Assembly: GCF_030296615.1 (NCBI RefSeq)
Contig: NZ_AP027733.1
Location: 372,001 to 436,000 of the forward strand
Length of the DNA: 64,000 bases
From: Frondihabitans sucicola
GTDB taxonomy: Bacteria; Actinomycetota; Actinomycetes; Actinomycetales; Microbacteriaceae
Direction of reading: 5' to 3'
The position numbers and the translations under genes were made by a program. The notes under the pieces are model-generated. The model ran no database searches. It worked only from the letters and a program-made list of their open reading frames with translations, and had not been told where the DNA came from. Below are positions 41,969-49,982 of the stretch, piece after piece. Each line of letters opens with the position of its first letter. Position 1 is the first letter of the stretch.

Positions 41969-43165
41969 ATGACCACCCAGAAGACCCGCCAGCCGATCCG
42001 CGTTGCGGCCGCCGTAACTGCCATCACGCTGGCATCCGCCGGTCTCGCACTGACCGGCGCCGCAACGGCGCACGCCGACGAGACGCCCGTCGCGCCCACC
42101 ACGGAGCAGACGCCCGAGGCGACCACGCCCGCCGTCGACCCGACGAGCGAGCCGACCGCTCAGGACTCGACACCCGCGGCCGTCCCCACCGACGAGCCCG
42201 CCCCGGCCCCCACGGACTCTCCGAGCCCGGAGCCCACCGCGGACCCCGCGCCCAGCAGCGACCCGGCCCCGTCCGGCTCCCCCACGCCCGAGCCCGAGCC
42301 CACCGAGTCGGCTCCCGTCGCCGACCCGGCACCCGAGGAGCCCTTCGTCGCCCCGGCCCCCTCCTTCACCGCCGCCGTCACGGACGGTCTTCACGTCCAC
42401 GTCGATGCCACCAGCACCACGCCCGGCAGCGACCCGATCACGAACTACGAGTGGACCTTCGGGGCTGCGGCCAGCATCTCCGGTGGCCCGGTCCAGGACT
42501 ACACCTGGCCCACCGGCACCCGCGGCACCGTCACGATCACCCTTCGCGTCACCTCCGGCGGCCAGGTGTTCACGAGCACCCGCGAGGTCACCGTGACCAC
42601 GCCGCCCGTGTCGAAGTTCTACGTCGGCGAGCACAGCGGCCTCTGGGTCGTGTTCGTCGCCAGCGGCGACACCGACCCGAACAAGTACCTGTCGTTCTGG
42701 GACTTCGGCGACGGCTCCACCCACGGCGGCTCGATCGGCAAGCACGCCTTCGCCAAGGCGGGCACGTACACGGTCACCCTCACGACGCAGGACATCGCCG
42801 ACCCGACGGTCATCAGCGTCGCCACGCAGTCCATCACCGTCAAGGCTTCCGCACCCGCGGACCCGGGCGCCGGAACCGGCACGGGCACGGGCACGGGCAC
42901 AGGCGGTGGCACGGGTGCCGGTACCCCCGTCAAGACCCCGACGCCGGTGGTCACGATCCCGGTGGCGACGCCTGTCAGCTTCTCCGGCACCGCGACCTCG
43001 GGCGTGAAGCCCGCGGCGGTCCGCGAGCAGGCACTCCCGGAGAGCCTGCCGTACACCGGCTCGCGCGATCCGCACCCGGCTGGCTTCGCGGCGCTGGTCT
43101 CCATGCTTCTCGGTGGCGGCCTGCTCGTCGCCGCACGTCGCCGCGGTCGCAAGCACTCCGCCTAG
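41969..43165 (+). CDS. Sortase-anchored PKD-domain surface protein (398 aa)
   Basis: Signal peptide (about residues 1-36, ending TAHA), then a Pro/Thr/Glu/Ala stalk (about 37-130). Two PKD-like beta domains follow; the second has WDFGDGSTHGG ... HAFAKAGTYTVTLTT. A Gly/Thr linker leads to the C-terminal LPYTG sorting motif, a membrane segment and ARRRGRKHSA. A host class-E-type sortase should link it to peptidoglycan, so the element can modify its host's surface. Adhesion is the usual role of such domains; receptor masking is also possible. Confidence 0.85.
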   Translation: MTTQKTRQPIRVAAAVTAITLASAGLALTGAATAHADETPVAPTTEQTPEATTPAVDPTSEPTAQDSTPAAVPTDEPAPAPTDSPSPEPTADPAPSSDPAPSGSPTPEPEPTESAPVADPAPEEPFVAPAPSFTAAVTDGLHVHVDATSTTPGSDPITNYEWTFGAAASISGGPVQDYTWPTGTRGTVTITLRVTSGGQVFTSTREVTVTTPPVSKFYVGEHSGLWVVFVASGDTDPNKYLSFWDFGDGSTHGGSIGKHAFAKAGTYTVTLTTQDIADPTVISVATQSITVKASAPADPGAGTGTGTGTGTGGGTGAGTPVKTPTPVVTIPVATPVSFSGTATSGVKPAAVREQALPESLPYTGSRDPHPAGFAALVSMLLGGGLLVAARRRGRKHSA

Positions 43166-43173
43166 CTCTGCCA

Positions 43174-43207
43174 CGAAGGGGAGGCCGTCGAGACGGCCTC
43201 CCCTTCG
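43174..43207 (+). terminator. Hairpin terminator
   Basis: A perfect stem of 15 bp (CGAAGGGGAGGCCGT/ACGGCCTCCCCTTCG) with a CGAG loop, 8 bases after the stop. Confidence 0.7.
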
Positions 43208-43234
43208 TCATGCCCGGGGCCGCCTCGCCGGATA

Positions 43235-43250
43235 CTCCCATCCCCGACCC
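43235..43250. repeat. Dispersed 16-bp repeat, copy 9
   Basis: Perfect CTCCCATCCCCGACCC between convergent genes. Confidence 0.8.
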
Positions 43251-43270
43251 TCGGGCTCGGAGCATGGCAA

Positions 43271-43299
43271 AGGGCGCCACGCGAGTTGCGTGGCGCCCT
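43271..43299 (-). terminator. Hairpin terminator
   Basis: AGGGCGCCACGC/GCGTGGCGCCCT 12-bp stem for the gene ending at 43317. Confidence 0.6.
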
Positions 43300-43316
43300 G
43301 ATGGATCGGGCCCGAG

Positions 43317-43787
43317 TCAGGCCGTGGGCTCGACCCCGAACTCCGCGAGGTGGTCAGCGAGGAGCGAGCCCTCCTTCGGGAACCGCTCGGACTTCCAGCC
43401 ACACGAGCACTCGGGCGGGAAGCCTGCGAACGGCAGGACGATGGCCTGGTGCTCCTTCTCCGCGGGCTGCTCCAGCGCGAACTCCAGCGGGATCGAGGAG
43501 CAGGGCTCCCAGTCGCCGTTCTCGTTGTTGACGCTCGTTCCGAGTTCGAGGATGGGCTTGCCGGACTCGTCCTGGTGAATCCAGAGGGAACCGATCTGCA
43601 CCCCGTTGATCGTCAGCCAGACGTTGCCCCCGCTGTGCATGAGGTCGCCCTGGGCGCCCATGCTGTCGATCTCCGAGGTCTTGAGCTGGTAGGTGACGCC
43701 GGTGAAGTCGTTGTTGAGACTGAGGGCGAGCTGCTCGGGCAGTTCGGCGGCCTCGATTGCGGTGTTGTGGGTGATGGTGCTGCTCAT
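43317..43787 (-). CDS. Unknown protein with C-terminal CxCG site (156 aa)
   Basis: MSSTITHNTAIEAAELPEQL is followed by a Gly/Asn-rich strand region (VWLTINGVQIGSLWIHQDES). A C-terminal ECSCGWKSERF...LLADHLAEFG (C-x-C-G ... H) may bind a metal. Single-gene unit. Function unknown. Confidence 0.7.
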   Translation of the reverse strand: MSSTITHNTAIEAAELPEQLALSLNNDFTGVTYQLKTSEIDSMGAQGDLMHSGGNVWLTINGVQIGSLWIHQDESGKPILELGTSVNNENGDWEPCSSIPLEFALEQPAEKEHQAIVLPFAGFPPECSCGWKSERFPKEGSLLADHLAEFGVEPTA

Positions 43788-43855
43788 GATGTCCTCTCCG
43801 TGGCCCGTCCCTCGGGCCATTTCTTACAGTACGCGGCACCACCGACATTCGTCAC
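43788..43855 (-). promoter_or_regulatory. Class I promoter and AGGGA-loop leader
   Basis: GTACTGTAAG (TACTGT 43831-43826), stem GGCCCG-AGGGA-CGGGCC, then GAGAGGAC. Confidence 0.8.
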
Positions 43856-43907
43856 AGGGCACGGCTGCTGCACCCTTGAGACGCACGTTTCCGTGTCCCC
43901 GAAGGCG

Positions 43908-44213
43908 CTACCGCCACTCGTAGCTGAAGCGCCACTCCAGGGCGTCGAGCCCCTCCTCGGAGATGTCCGGGCGCAGCTCGGCCAGCCGCGCACGCATGTG
44001 CCGGGACCCGTGGAGGAGCGAGTCCTCCGTGCCGTCTCCCCATTCGACGGGGATGGCGTTGGCATCCTCGACCGCACGGAGGATGGCAGCGCGCAGCCCT
44101 GCGTCGATTCCGCCGTCGAAATGGTCGAATCGGGCGGCGGGGTAGGCGGAGATGCCGCGCCCGAAGTAGATGGCAAGGGCGTGGCCCAAGTCCGTGTTGG
44201 CGGGCGTGTGCAT
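43908..44213 (-). CDS. Unknown small protein (101 aa)
   Basis: Not recognised. MHTPANTDLGHALAIYFGRG, with helices (AAILRAVEDANAIPVEWGDG) and a Trp-rich end (ALEWRFSYEWR). Last gene of the four-gene membrane operon. A GGGACACGGAAA motif follows its stop. Confidence 0.65.
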   Translation of the reverse strand: MHTPANTDLGHALAIYFGRGISAYPAARFDHFDGGIDAGLRAAILRAVEDANAIPVEWGDGTEDSLLHGSRHMRARLAELRPDISEEGLDALEWRFSYEWR

Positions 44214-44222
44214 GGCGTCTCC

Positions 44223-44576
44223 CTAGTTGACCATGAGGCCGATGAGACTGCCCCCGAGCCACTGCGCGACGAGCATGGCAGGGATTATCGCGAGGGCGAT
44301 GACCGAACCGTTTCCGCCGAGCTTCGCGGAGGGGCTGACGGCGAAGAGGGTGAGGATGACGAACGCCGAGAACGAGCCGAGCCAGGCGAACAGGGCGACG
44401 GCGTGGCCCGCAGCCGCACTGGACGGGGCTGGGCAGGCGTCGATGCAGGCGCTGGAGAGCCCGTAGATGAAGAAGTCCACCAGCGTCAGGATCACGAGGA
44501 CGACGATGGAAGCCATGATGAGCACCACCGTCAGGCTGTCGGAGCGCTGGGCCGGGCGCGGCTTGTCCCACCGCAT
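44223..44576 (-). CDS. Membrane protein of the 44-45 kb paralogue set, member 3 (117 aa)
   Basis: Three membrane segments (about 16-38, 58-80, 91-115) with the order hydrophobic, ACIDACPAP loop, hydrophobic, as in members 1 and 2 but more diverged. Two Cys in the loop. Function unknown. Confidence 0.65.
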   Translation of the reverse strand: MRWDKPRPAQRSDSLTVVLIMASIVVLVILTLVDFFIYGLSSACIDACPAPSSAAAGHAVALFAWLGSFSAFVILTLFAVSPSAKLGGNGSVIALAIIPAMLVAQWLGGSLIGLMVN

Positions 44577-44577
44577 C

Positions 44578-45108
44578 TCAGCCTCCGATGATCATGTAGG
44601 CGACCCAGGAGCCGATCTGCACGACCCCCATGGCAGCGCCCGCCACTGCCGCGACCGCCACCTGGGGACGACCCTCACGGACGCGCTGTCTGCCGACGAT
44701 GAGGCCGACGACCCAGGCGACCACGCTCAGGAGCCACCCAATGACGATGGTGGCGTGCTGCGCCGACGCGATGGCCTGCGGCGTCCGAACGTCGATGCCG
44801 TGGGCGAGCCAGTAGAGCACCAGGTCGAGCGTGGAAGCGGCGAGGAACGCGATCACCGCGATGGTGCGCAGAAGCAGGGGCAGCTCGATGCGGAATGACC
44901 CCGTGCCGACCATGTCGATCTCGCGCGACTTGCCGGAGGACTGACGGGCCTTCGAGATGAGGAACGCGATGAGCCCGCCGATGGCGAGGATGCCGATGAT
45001 GCCCCCTCCGAAGCGCCACAGGAGCAGTGCGCCGACGACGATCCCGGCGACGAGGCCGACCCGCTTGACGACGGCGGTCGTGCGGGGCATCTCCTGGTCG
45101 AGCCTCAC
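44578..45108 (-). CDS. Membrane protein of the 44-45 kb paralogue set, member 2 (176 aa)
   Basis: An N-terminal pair of membrane segments is followed by a region aligned with member 1: LDLVLYWLAHGIDVRTP, VIGWLLSVVAWVVGLIVG and a final GAAMGVVQIGSWVAYMI. Basic inner loop (SKARQSSGKSRE). Function unknown; overlaps member 1 by 4 bases. Confidence 0.7.
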   Translation of the reverse strand: MRLDQEMPRTTAVVKRVGLVAGIVVGALLLWRFGGGIIGILAIGGLIAFLISKARQSSGKSREIDMVGTGSFRIELPLLLRTIAVIAFLAASTLDLVLYWLAHGIDVRTPQAIASAQHATIVIGWLLSVVAWVVGLIVGRQRVREGRPQVAVAAVAGAAMGVVQIGSWVAYMIIGG

Positions 45109-45509
45109 GACATGCTCGCTTGGAACAGGGCGGTGAGAGCCCAGGCGCCGATCTGGACGGCGCCGACGACGAGACCGAGGCTCAGCGCGGTGACCCAGGA
45201 GCGGCGGGCTCTACGGATAGCGCGGATCGTGAGCACGAGGCTGGTCCACCAGAGGGCAGTGGAGACGATCCATCCGATCACGACGGTCGAGGCGACGGCG
45301 GCCGCCTGCGCGTGTGGGGTCTCGACATCGACTCCCCCGGCGGTGATCCAGAGGACGAAGTCGAGGCCGGAGGCGCAGAGAAGCGCGAAGGCCGAGAGCA
45401 CCAGGAGCACGATGGCGATGGCCGTCGAGGCGGGGCGGCCCTGCCGGGGCTCGGTGAGAGGCGGCGGCCCGTACGCGGGCGCTGGTGGCATGGGTTGCAG
45501 GTCAGTCAT
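45105..45509 (-). CDS. Membrane protein of the 44-45 kb paralogue set, member 1 (134 aa)
   Basis: A Pro-rich N-terminal 28 residues, then membrane segments with LDFVLWITAGGVDVETP, TVVIGWIVSTALWW and GLVVGAVQIGAWALTALF, closely matching member 2. First gene of the operon. Its ribosome site (AGGGGG) lies in one arm of a long inverted repeat. Confidence 0.7.
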   Translation of the reverse strand: MTDLQPMPPAPAYGPPPLTEPRQGRPASTAIAIVLLVLSAFALLCASGLDFVLWITAGGVDVETPHAQAAAVASTVVIGWIVSTALWWTSLVLTIRAIRRARRSWVTALSLGLVVGAVQIGAWALTALFQASMS

Positions 45510-45567
45510 GAGTCCCCCTGTGGTGCAGTCAACTCACGGTATCCACCGCGGACCGCATCACAGGGGG
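45510..45567 (-). promoter_or_regulatory. Inverted repeat masking a ribosome site
   Basis: On the reverse strand CCCCCTGTGATGC (45567-45555) can pair with GCACCACAGGGGG (45526-45514), 13 bp with one mismatch. The second arm contains the AGGGGG ribosome site of the 45509 gene, 5 bases from its ATG. Confidence 0.5.
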
Positions 45568-45617
45568 TCACTTCTGCCCTAGTCGAGCCCGATTTCAGCC
45601 CTGTTTCCGTGTCCCTG

Positions 45618-47229
45618 TTATGCGGCGTCACCCTGGAAGTGAAGACCCCGGAACATGGCGCAGCGGCGGAAGAGGTCCGTCGAGAGGGGCTCGCTCTTGT
45701 GCTCGGAGACGCGGAGCGCGAGGCGCAGGAGCATCTTCATGTCGCGGGGCGCGATCTCGGGGAACCCAGCGACGAGGCCGTCGATGAGGGGTCGACCGAG
45801 GTCCACACCGCTGTTCTTGCCGAGCACGTCCCAGATTCGGGCCGCATCCGTGGCGTCGGGAAGGGTGTAGTCGATGATGGCCGCGCATCGGGAGATGATC
45901 GCGTCATCGATATCGTCGGACCTGTTGGTGGTCATGATGATCAGCGCGGACGTGTACTCCAGGGTCCTCAAGAACTCGGCGACGATGGCGTTCTGCTGGA
46001 TGTCGTTGCCTCGGGCGCGGACGAACACGTCGCATTCATCGAGCGCGATCACCGCGTTCCAGCGCTTGGCGCGGTCGAAGACCTCTTCCAGGTTCTTGCG
46101 GACGGTGTCGGCGGTGATGCCCAGAGTGCCCGAGTGGATGGAGTACAGGGGCGCTTGATCAGCTCGGAATAGACCTCGCTCGTGAGGGTCTTGCCGACGC
46201 CGGGTACGCCCTTGCAGAGGATGACGTTGCCCGCGCTCTTGCCCTCGATGATGTCGCCGGTGAACGTGGCGATGTCAGTGGTGAGGATGTCGAGCAGCTC
46301 CCGGTGATCGGCGGGAAGCACGAGCTTGTCGCGGAGGGTGAGGTCGTACTCGTAGGCGGTGAGGTCCTGGCTGTTGACCCACAGGAAGTCATGGTTGTGC
46401 AGGTCGAAGACGCGAAGAACGGACCGGATCGGCACCTCGCCGGTGGTGTCGCCGTCGCTGGCCTGGCCCCGCACGGCGCCGAAGAGTTCCGAGTCGGTGC
46501 GCTCGGCGAACGCCGGAATCTCCTTCGGGGCGATGTCGTGGATGACGCGCCGGTTCGTGAACTGGGTGCTCCGGTAGCTGCGACCAGCGATGCCGGTGAA
46601 GCGGAACTGCTCGGCGAAACCCTCGGTGAGCTTCTTCCGGTAGTCCTCCGTGGACTTCTCGTAGGCCGCCTTGAGTTCGGGGGTCTCGTGGAAGATGCCG
46701 CGACCCGCGAGGACGTCGGCGACCTTCTTGCGCGTGATGTCGGCCTTGTGGAACGACTCGGTCGTTCGCATCGGGCCCATGCCGTCGTTTCGACCCCCTC
46801 ACTGCCAGCATTATTCGATTCCAGGCGAATGTAGAGCGTGGGCTCACCGCCGCGGCTGTCGTCGTTGATCCCGATGCCGGTGACGAGGTAGGCATGCAGA
46901 TGCCCGTCGGACTCCTGGCGGTAGACCCAGCCGTCGATGAGGTCCTTTTCGAGGTAGGCCTTGATGTGGCTGACACCGGCGCCGAAGCTCGGGATCGACT
47001 TCGAGAAGTCGCCCTTCCGAACGAGCTGGATCGACTCGATCATGCGGACGAAGGACTTGTCGTCGGCCTCCTCGGCGGCGGCGATGAGGTCGAGGAGAGT
47101 CTCGTCGGTGATGTCGTAGTCGTAGATCGTGGCGCTGTCGTTGTTCCAGCCACTGCTGCGCTCCTTGTAGCGGAGCAGGTGTTCGTTGGTGACGTGGGCA
47201 AGAACTGCCCTGGGGGCCTGAATGGTCAT
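45618..47229 (-). CDS. AAA+ ATPase, twice frameshifted (about 537 aa)
   Basis: The ATG at 47229 follows a class I leader. The N-terminal 150 residues form an unknown domain. The ATPase core has Walker A GVPGVGKTL, Walker B VIALDECDVF, sensor 1 IIMTTNRSD and an arginine SRCAAI, followed by a small helical lid. Frames break in CCCCC at 46795-46799 and GGGG at 46148-46151; one extra base at each restores a single protein. This is a classic P-loop AAA+ of the FtsH/Cdc48-like type, acting as a protein or nucleic-acid remodeller. Its substrate is unknown. Confidence 0.75.
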
Positions 47230-47305
47230 GGTGTCCTCTCGTGGCGCCGTCCCTCGGCACCTATTCGTTCTACTTCTACAGTACACGCATATGCACATAC
47301 GTCAA
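47230..47305 (-). promoter_or_regulatory. Class I promoter and AGGGA-loop leader
   Basis: TTGACG, 16 bp with TGCATATGCG, TACTGT (47283-47278). Leader GTGCCG-AGGGA-CGGCGC (one wobble), then GAGAGGAC. Confidence 0.85.
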
Positions 47306-47351
47306 GCGTAACGGGAGTTACGGTCGCGTCAGGATTCGCTTCCCCCGGGCT

Positions 47352-47367
47352 CTCCCATCCCTGACCC
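47352..47367. repeat. Dispersed 16-bp repeat, copy 10
   Basis: CTCCCATCCCTGACCC on the + strand. Confidence 0.8.
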
Positions 47368-47372
47368 TCGGG

Positions 47373-47399
47373 CGAGGCGGGCTGGCGGCGCCCGCCTCG
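47373..47399. terminator. Hairpin terminator
   Basis: CGAGGCGGGC/GCCCGCCTCG 10-bp stem, downstream of the gene that ends at 47464. Confidence 0.5.
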
Positions 47400-47463
47400 G
47401 GTGTGGGCAGAAGTGTTCCGACGGCGGAAGGGATGTGTGTGCGACCCGGCCTCGCTGCACCCG

Positions 47464-48347
47464 TCAGGCGCGGTTGCCGTCCTCCGCGCTCAAGGCGGCC
47501 GCGAGAGCCTGGTCCTTGGTGACACGGACGCCGTTGAGGGTCCAGCCCCCGCGGTAGAGCGTGTCGCCGTAGTCCAGCGCGCCGAGGTCGAAGTCGGAGG
47601 CGTCCTGGTCGTCGAGGTGGATGACGGTCAGCTCGCCGTGCCGGGCGGGGCCGTAGGCAGCGGCATTGAGCGCGAGTCCCTCTTCCGTGAGGGGGCCGTG
47701 GTCGAGCGGGGTGTGCGGGTGGAGGCGCTCGACCTCCGCGAGTAGGGCCCGTCCGGTCCCGTGGCGCTGGTGACTGGGGAGCGTCTCAATGGACGAGACC
47801 TCAACGATCCCGCCGACGAGGCGGAAGAAGATGCGGGCGATGCGGAGCCCGTCGGCGATCGCAGCCACCGACTCCAGCCCACCGGGGCGCCCGTTGGTGT
47901 CCGTGTGGACGAGCTGCATGTTCACGGTCGTGGTCGACACGTCGGCGCGGAAGACGTCGAGGCTATCTGCGGGCGCGAGGATCGCCTGCACGAGCGGGTG
48001 ATCGCGCTTCTCGGCGAGCACCTCGTGGCCACGTCGGAGAATCGAGCGCAGCGCGGCCTCGGTGGGCTCGTCGACGAGGTCTTCCACGAGAAGGCGCGTC
48101 TGCGACTGTGGGCGGTCGACCGCCTGCGTGATGCGTGGGTCGGCGGGGTTGCTGATGCGCCTCCGGAGCGTCACGGTGACCGTGCGGCGCACGGCGTCAT
48201 GTTCGGCGGCGAGGCTCGCGCTGACGGTCCCCCGAGGTAGCCCTCGCCTATGAGAGCGGCGGCGGCCGCTCGTCCGGGGCTGGAGCTGGCGACGAGGAGC
48301 TGGTCGATGATGCTGTTGACGCTCGGCGCGGAGGTGGTGTCGTTCAT
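47464..48347 (-). CDS. GNAT-like acetyltransferase, frameshifted (about 294 aa)
   Basis: MNDTTSAPSVNSIIDQLLVA runs to GEGYLGG. The frame is lost in CCCCC at 48229-48233. One extra base continues TVSASLAAEHDAVRRTVTVT. The C-terminal half has VSSIETLPSHQRHGTGRALL, matching GNAT motif A (Q/R-x2-G-x-G/A), then HGPLTEEGLALNAAAYGP. Acetyl transfer is inferred; substrate unknown. Last gene of a four-gene operon. Confidence 0.6.
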
Positions 48348-48360
48348 GTCTGCTCTCGGT

Positions 48361-48507
48361 CTATCGGCTCAGGCGAGGATCGCGATCTTCCCAGTCGGTA
48401 CGGTCATCGGCCTCTTCGGCGATGAGTTCCCAGAACGCTTCGATCTCGGCGCGGCTCATCCTTCGGAGCGTGGCGCGGATGTCGTCACGCTGCTCGGTGG
48501 AGAGCAC
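48361..48507 (-). CDS. Tandem small paralogue 2 (48 aa)
   Basis: The GTG at 48507 gives MLSTEQRDDIRATLRRMSRA, then EIEAFWELIAEEADD. It aligns with the product of the overlapping upstream gene (ISSAERERLRDMLRGMSADQ, IDELHLLLEEEDDD). Small helical hairpin of unknown function. Confidence 0.55.
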   Translation of the reverse strand: MLSTEQRDDIRATLRRMSRAEIEAFWELIAEEADDRTDWEDRDPRLSR

Positions 48508-48652
48508 GGGCCTTCTGTCGCTGCTGACGGATGTTGTAGTCGACGCGGTCGTCGTCCTCCTCTTCAAGGAGGAGGTGCAGCTCGTCGATCTGGTCGGCGC
48601 TCATGCCTCGCAGCATGTCACGAAGGCGCTCACGCTCGGCGCTGGAGATCAC
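48485..48652 (-). CDS. Tandem small paralogue 1 (55 aa)
   Basis: The GTG at 48652 overlaps the upstream stop (GTGA). ISSAERERLRDMLRGMSADQ is followed by an acidic helix and a basic tail (NIRQQRQKARALHRAA). Paralogue of 48361-48507, with which it overlaps by 23 bases. Confidence 0.55.
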   Translation of the reverse strand: MISSAERERLRDMLRGMSADQIDELHLLLEEEDDDRVDYNIRQQRQKARALHRAA

Positions 48653-49194
48653 TTGGCCACCTCCACGAGCGAGGCGCGGAGAGCGTCGATGAGGCCCTGG
48701 ATGCGGTCCTTCGTCGCGGCCTCCAGCTCCTTTCGCTTGGGGTCGTCGTAGACCATGCCCACGGTCGACTGGTATCCGGCATCCCGGGCGACCTTGGTCT
48801 CCGCGAGGAGGGCGGTCATCTGCTCGGGCGTGGCCGCGGGCTCGCCGACGCCGCCGAGCCAGCCGATGACGGGCTTGCCGTCCTTGGTGTCGCCGATGCG
48901 GAGCGGTCCGCCGTTCCGGAGGCTGAAGGTCCAGGCGCCGATGTAGTACGTCGACTCCTCGTTGGGGAACTGGTGGTCGGCCTGCGAGGCACTGCCGAGC
49001 TTGTTGACGTACATGGTCTCCAGGATCACTGTGTCGACCTTGACCGAGAGGTAGCCACCGTCGATGGTGGCGTCGTAGGTGCCCGCCTTGACGAGGAGCT
49101 GGTGCCAAGCGTCGGCGGACTGGAAGTCGGCCCGGCGACGCAGGGCGTCTTCGTGGATCGTGAGCTGGAACTTCTCGGCCGTTGCGGTGGTCAT
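48649..49194 (-). CDS. Unknown protein (181 aa)
   Basis: Not recognised. MTTATAEKFQLTIHEDALRR, strand-rich middle (GTYDATIDGGYLSVKVDTVI, YYIGAWTFSLRNGGPLRIG) and a C-terminal helical region (KDRIQGLIDALRASLVEVAK). First gene of the operon 49194 to 47464. Confidence 0.7.
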   Translation of the reverse strand: MTTATAEKFQLTIHEDALRRRADFQSADAWHQLLVKAGTYDATIDGGYLSVKVDTVILETMYVNKLGSASQADHQFPNEESTYYIGAWTFSLRNGGPLRIGDTKDGKPVIGWLGGVGEPAATPEQMTALLAETKVARDAGYQSTVGMVYDDPKRKELEAATKDRIQGLIDALRASLVEVAK

Positions 49195-49264
49195 GGTGTC
49201 CTCTCGAAGGGCTGTCCCTCAGCCCCGCATTGCCTACAGTACATGCATATGCACAGTGCGTCAA
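49195..49264 (-). promoter_or_regulatory. Class I promoter and AGGGA-type leader
   Basis: TTGACG, 17 bp with TGCATATGCA, TACTGT (49241-49236). Leader stem GGGGCTG-AGGGA-CAGCCCT (one wobble), then CGAGAGGAC. Confidence 0.85.
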
Positions 49265-49360
49265 CACTGATTTATGGACGGCCTGAGGAGCCTTTGTCCG
49301 CGAGATGGCCGCGAGCAAGGCGATCGCGGAAATGAGGGACGGAGTGGAGCGCCCTGAGCG

Positions 49361-49414
49361 GGGTGGGGTCATTTGGTGGCGCTTTTGAAAAAGGGTGGGG
49401 TCATTTGGTGGCGC
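49361..49414 (+). repeat. Direct repeat of 22 bp, two copies
   Basis: GGGTGGGGTCATTTGGTGGC(GC) occurs at 49361-49382 and again at 49393-49414, 32 bp apart and about three helical turns in phase, separated by TTTTGAAAAA. Located just upstream of a class III promoter. An operator or an iteron-like element; only two copies were seen. Confidence 0.6.
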
Positions 49415-49434
49415 CCCCTTTTGGCCCTATTTCA

Positions 49435-49450
49435 CAACTAGCTACCGTAA
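49435..49450 (+). promoter_or_regulatory. Class III promoter
   Basis: CAACTAGCTACCGTAA, 4 bases before the start codon; near-leaderless. Related to class II. Confidence 0.55.
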
Positions 49451-49454
49451 AAAC

Positions 49455-49769
49455 ATGACCAAAAACAAGAGCACCATCAAGCAGGCCCTCGCAACGATCT
49501 ACACCGATCCGCTGCCCATCTCCCTCAATGCCATCGAGATCATCTTCCTCACCTGCGGCACCTTCAGTGCTGCGGTCGCGGCGTTCGCCCTGGCGGCGTC
49601 CGAGATCACGGGCAACGCCTTCACGGTGGGAACCTCCTCCGCGGGTGCGTCGGCGGTCACGACCGCGACACTCATGTTCGTCGCGGGCGCGGCGTACGCA
49701 ATCACCGTGATCCGCGTGCTCCGCAAGGGCATCTCCGCACGCAAGACCCTCCTCGCCCGCGAAGACTAG
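49455..49769 (+). CDS. Small membrane protein (104 aa)
   Basis: MTKNKSTIKQALATIYTDPL is followed by membrane segments at about 28-48 and 64-86 and a basic C-terminus (RVLRKGISARKTLLARED). Near-leaderless transcript. Function unknown. Confidence 0.7.
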   Translation: MTKNKSTIKQALATIYTDPLPISLNAIEIIFLTCGTFSAAVAAFALAASEITGNAFTVGTSSAGASAVTTATLMFVAGAAYAITVIRVLRKGISARKTLLARED

Positions 49770-49784
49770 AACCGGACGACGACG

Positions 49785-49810
49785 CGCCCCGCTCAACGGC
49801 GGGGCGTTTC
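49785..49810 (+). terminator. Hairpin terminator
   Basis: CGCCCCGC/GCGGGGCG stem, TTTC downstream. Confidence 0.6.
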
Positions 49811-49868
49811 GTCGTCCCGACTCCTCGACCTCGGCGCCGTTCAAACCACATGGGCCGTTCGGGGTGGA

Positions 49869-49884
49869 GGGTCGGGGATGGGAG
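49869..49884. repeat. Dispersed 16-bp repeat, copy 11
   Basis: GGGTCGGGGATGGGAG on the + strand. Confidence 0.8.
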
Positions 49885-49921
49885 TGAAAACGGGATGGCC
49901 TCGGAGTCCGGGACGAAATCG

Positions 49922-49937
49922 CAAGTTGCTAGCGTAA
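49922..49937 (+). promoter_or_regulatory. Class III promoter
   Basis: CAAGTTGCTAGCGTAA. The leader contains a 6-codon ORF (MTEGRR, from 49966) whose stop overlaps the start at 49983. Confidence 0.55.
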
Positions 49938-49982
49938 AAACCAGGGCCCGAAGGCCTATTCGACCATGACCGAAGGACGCCG

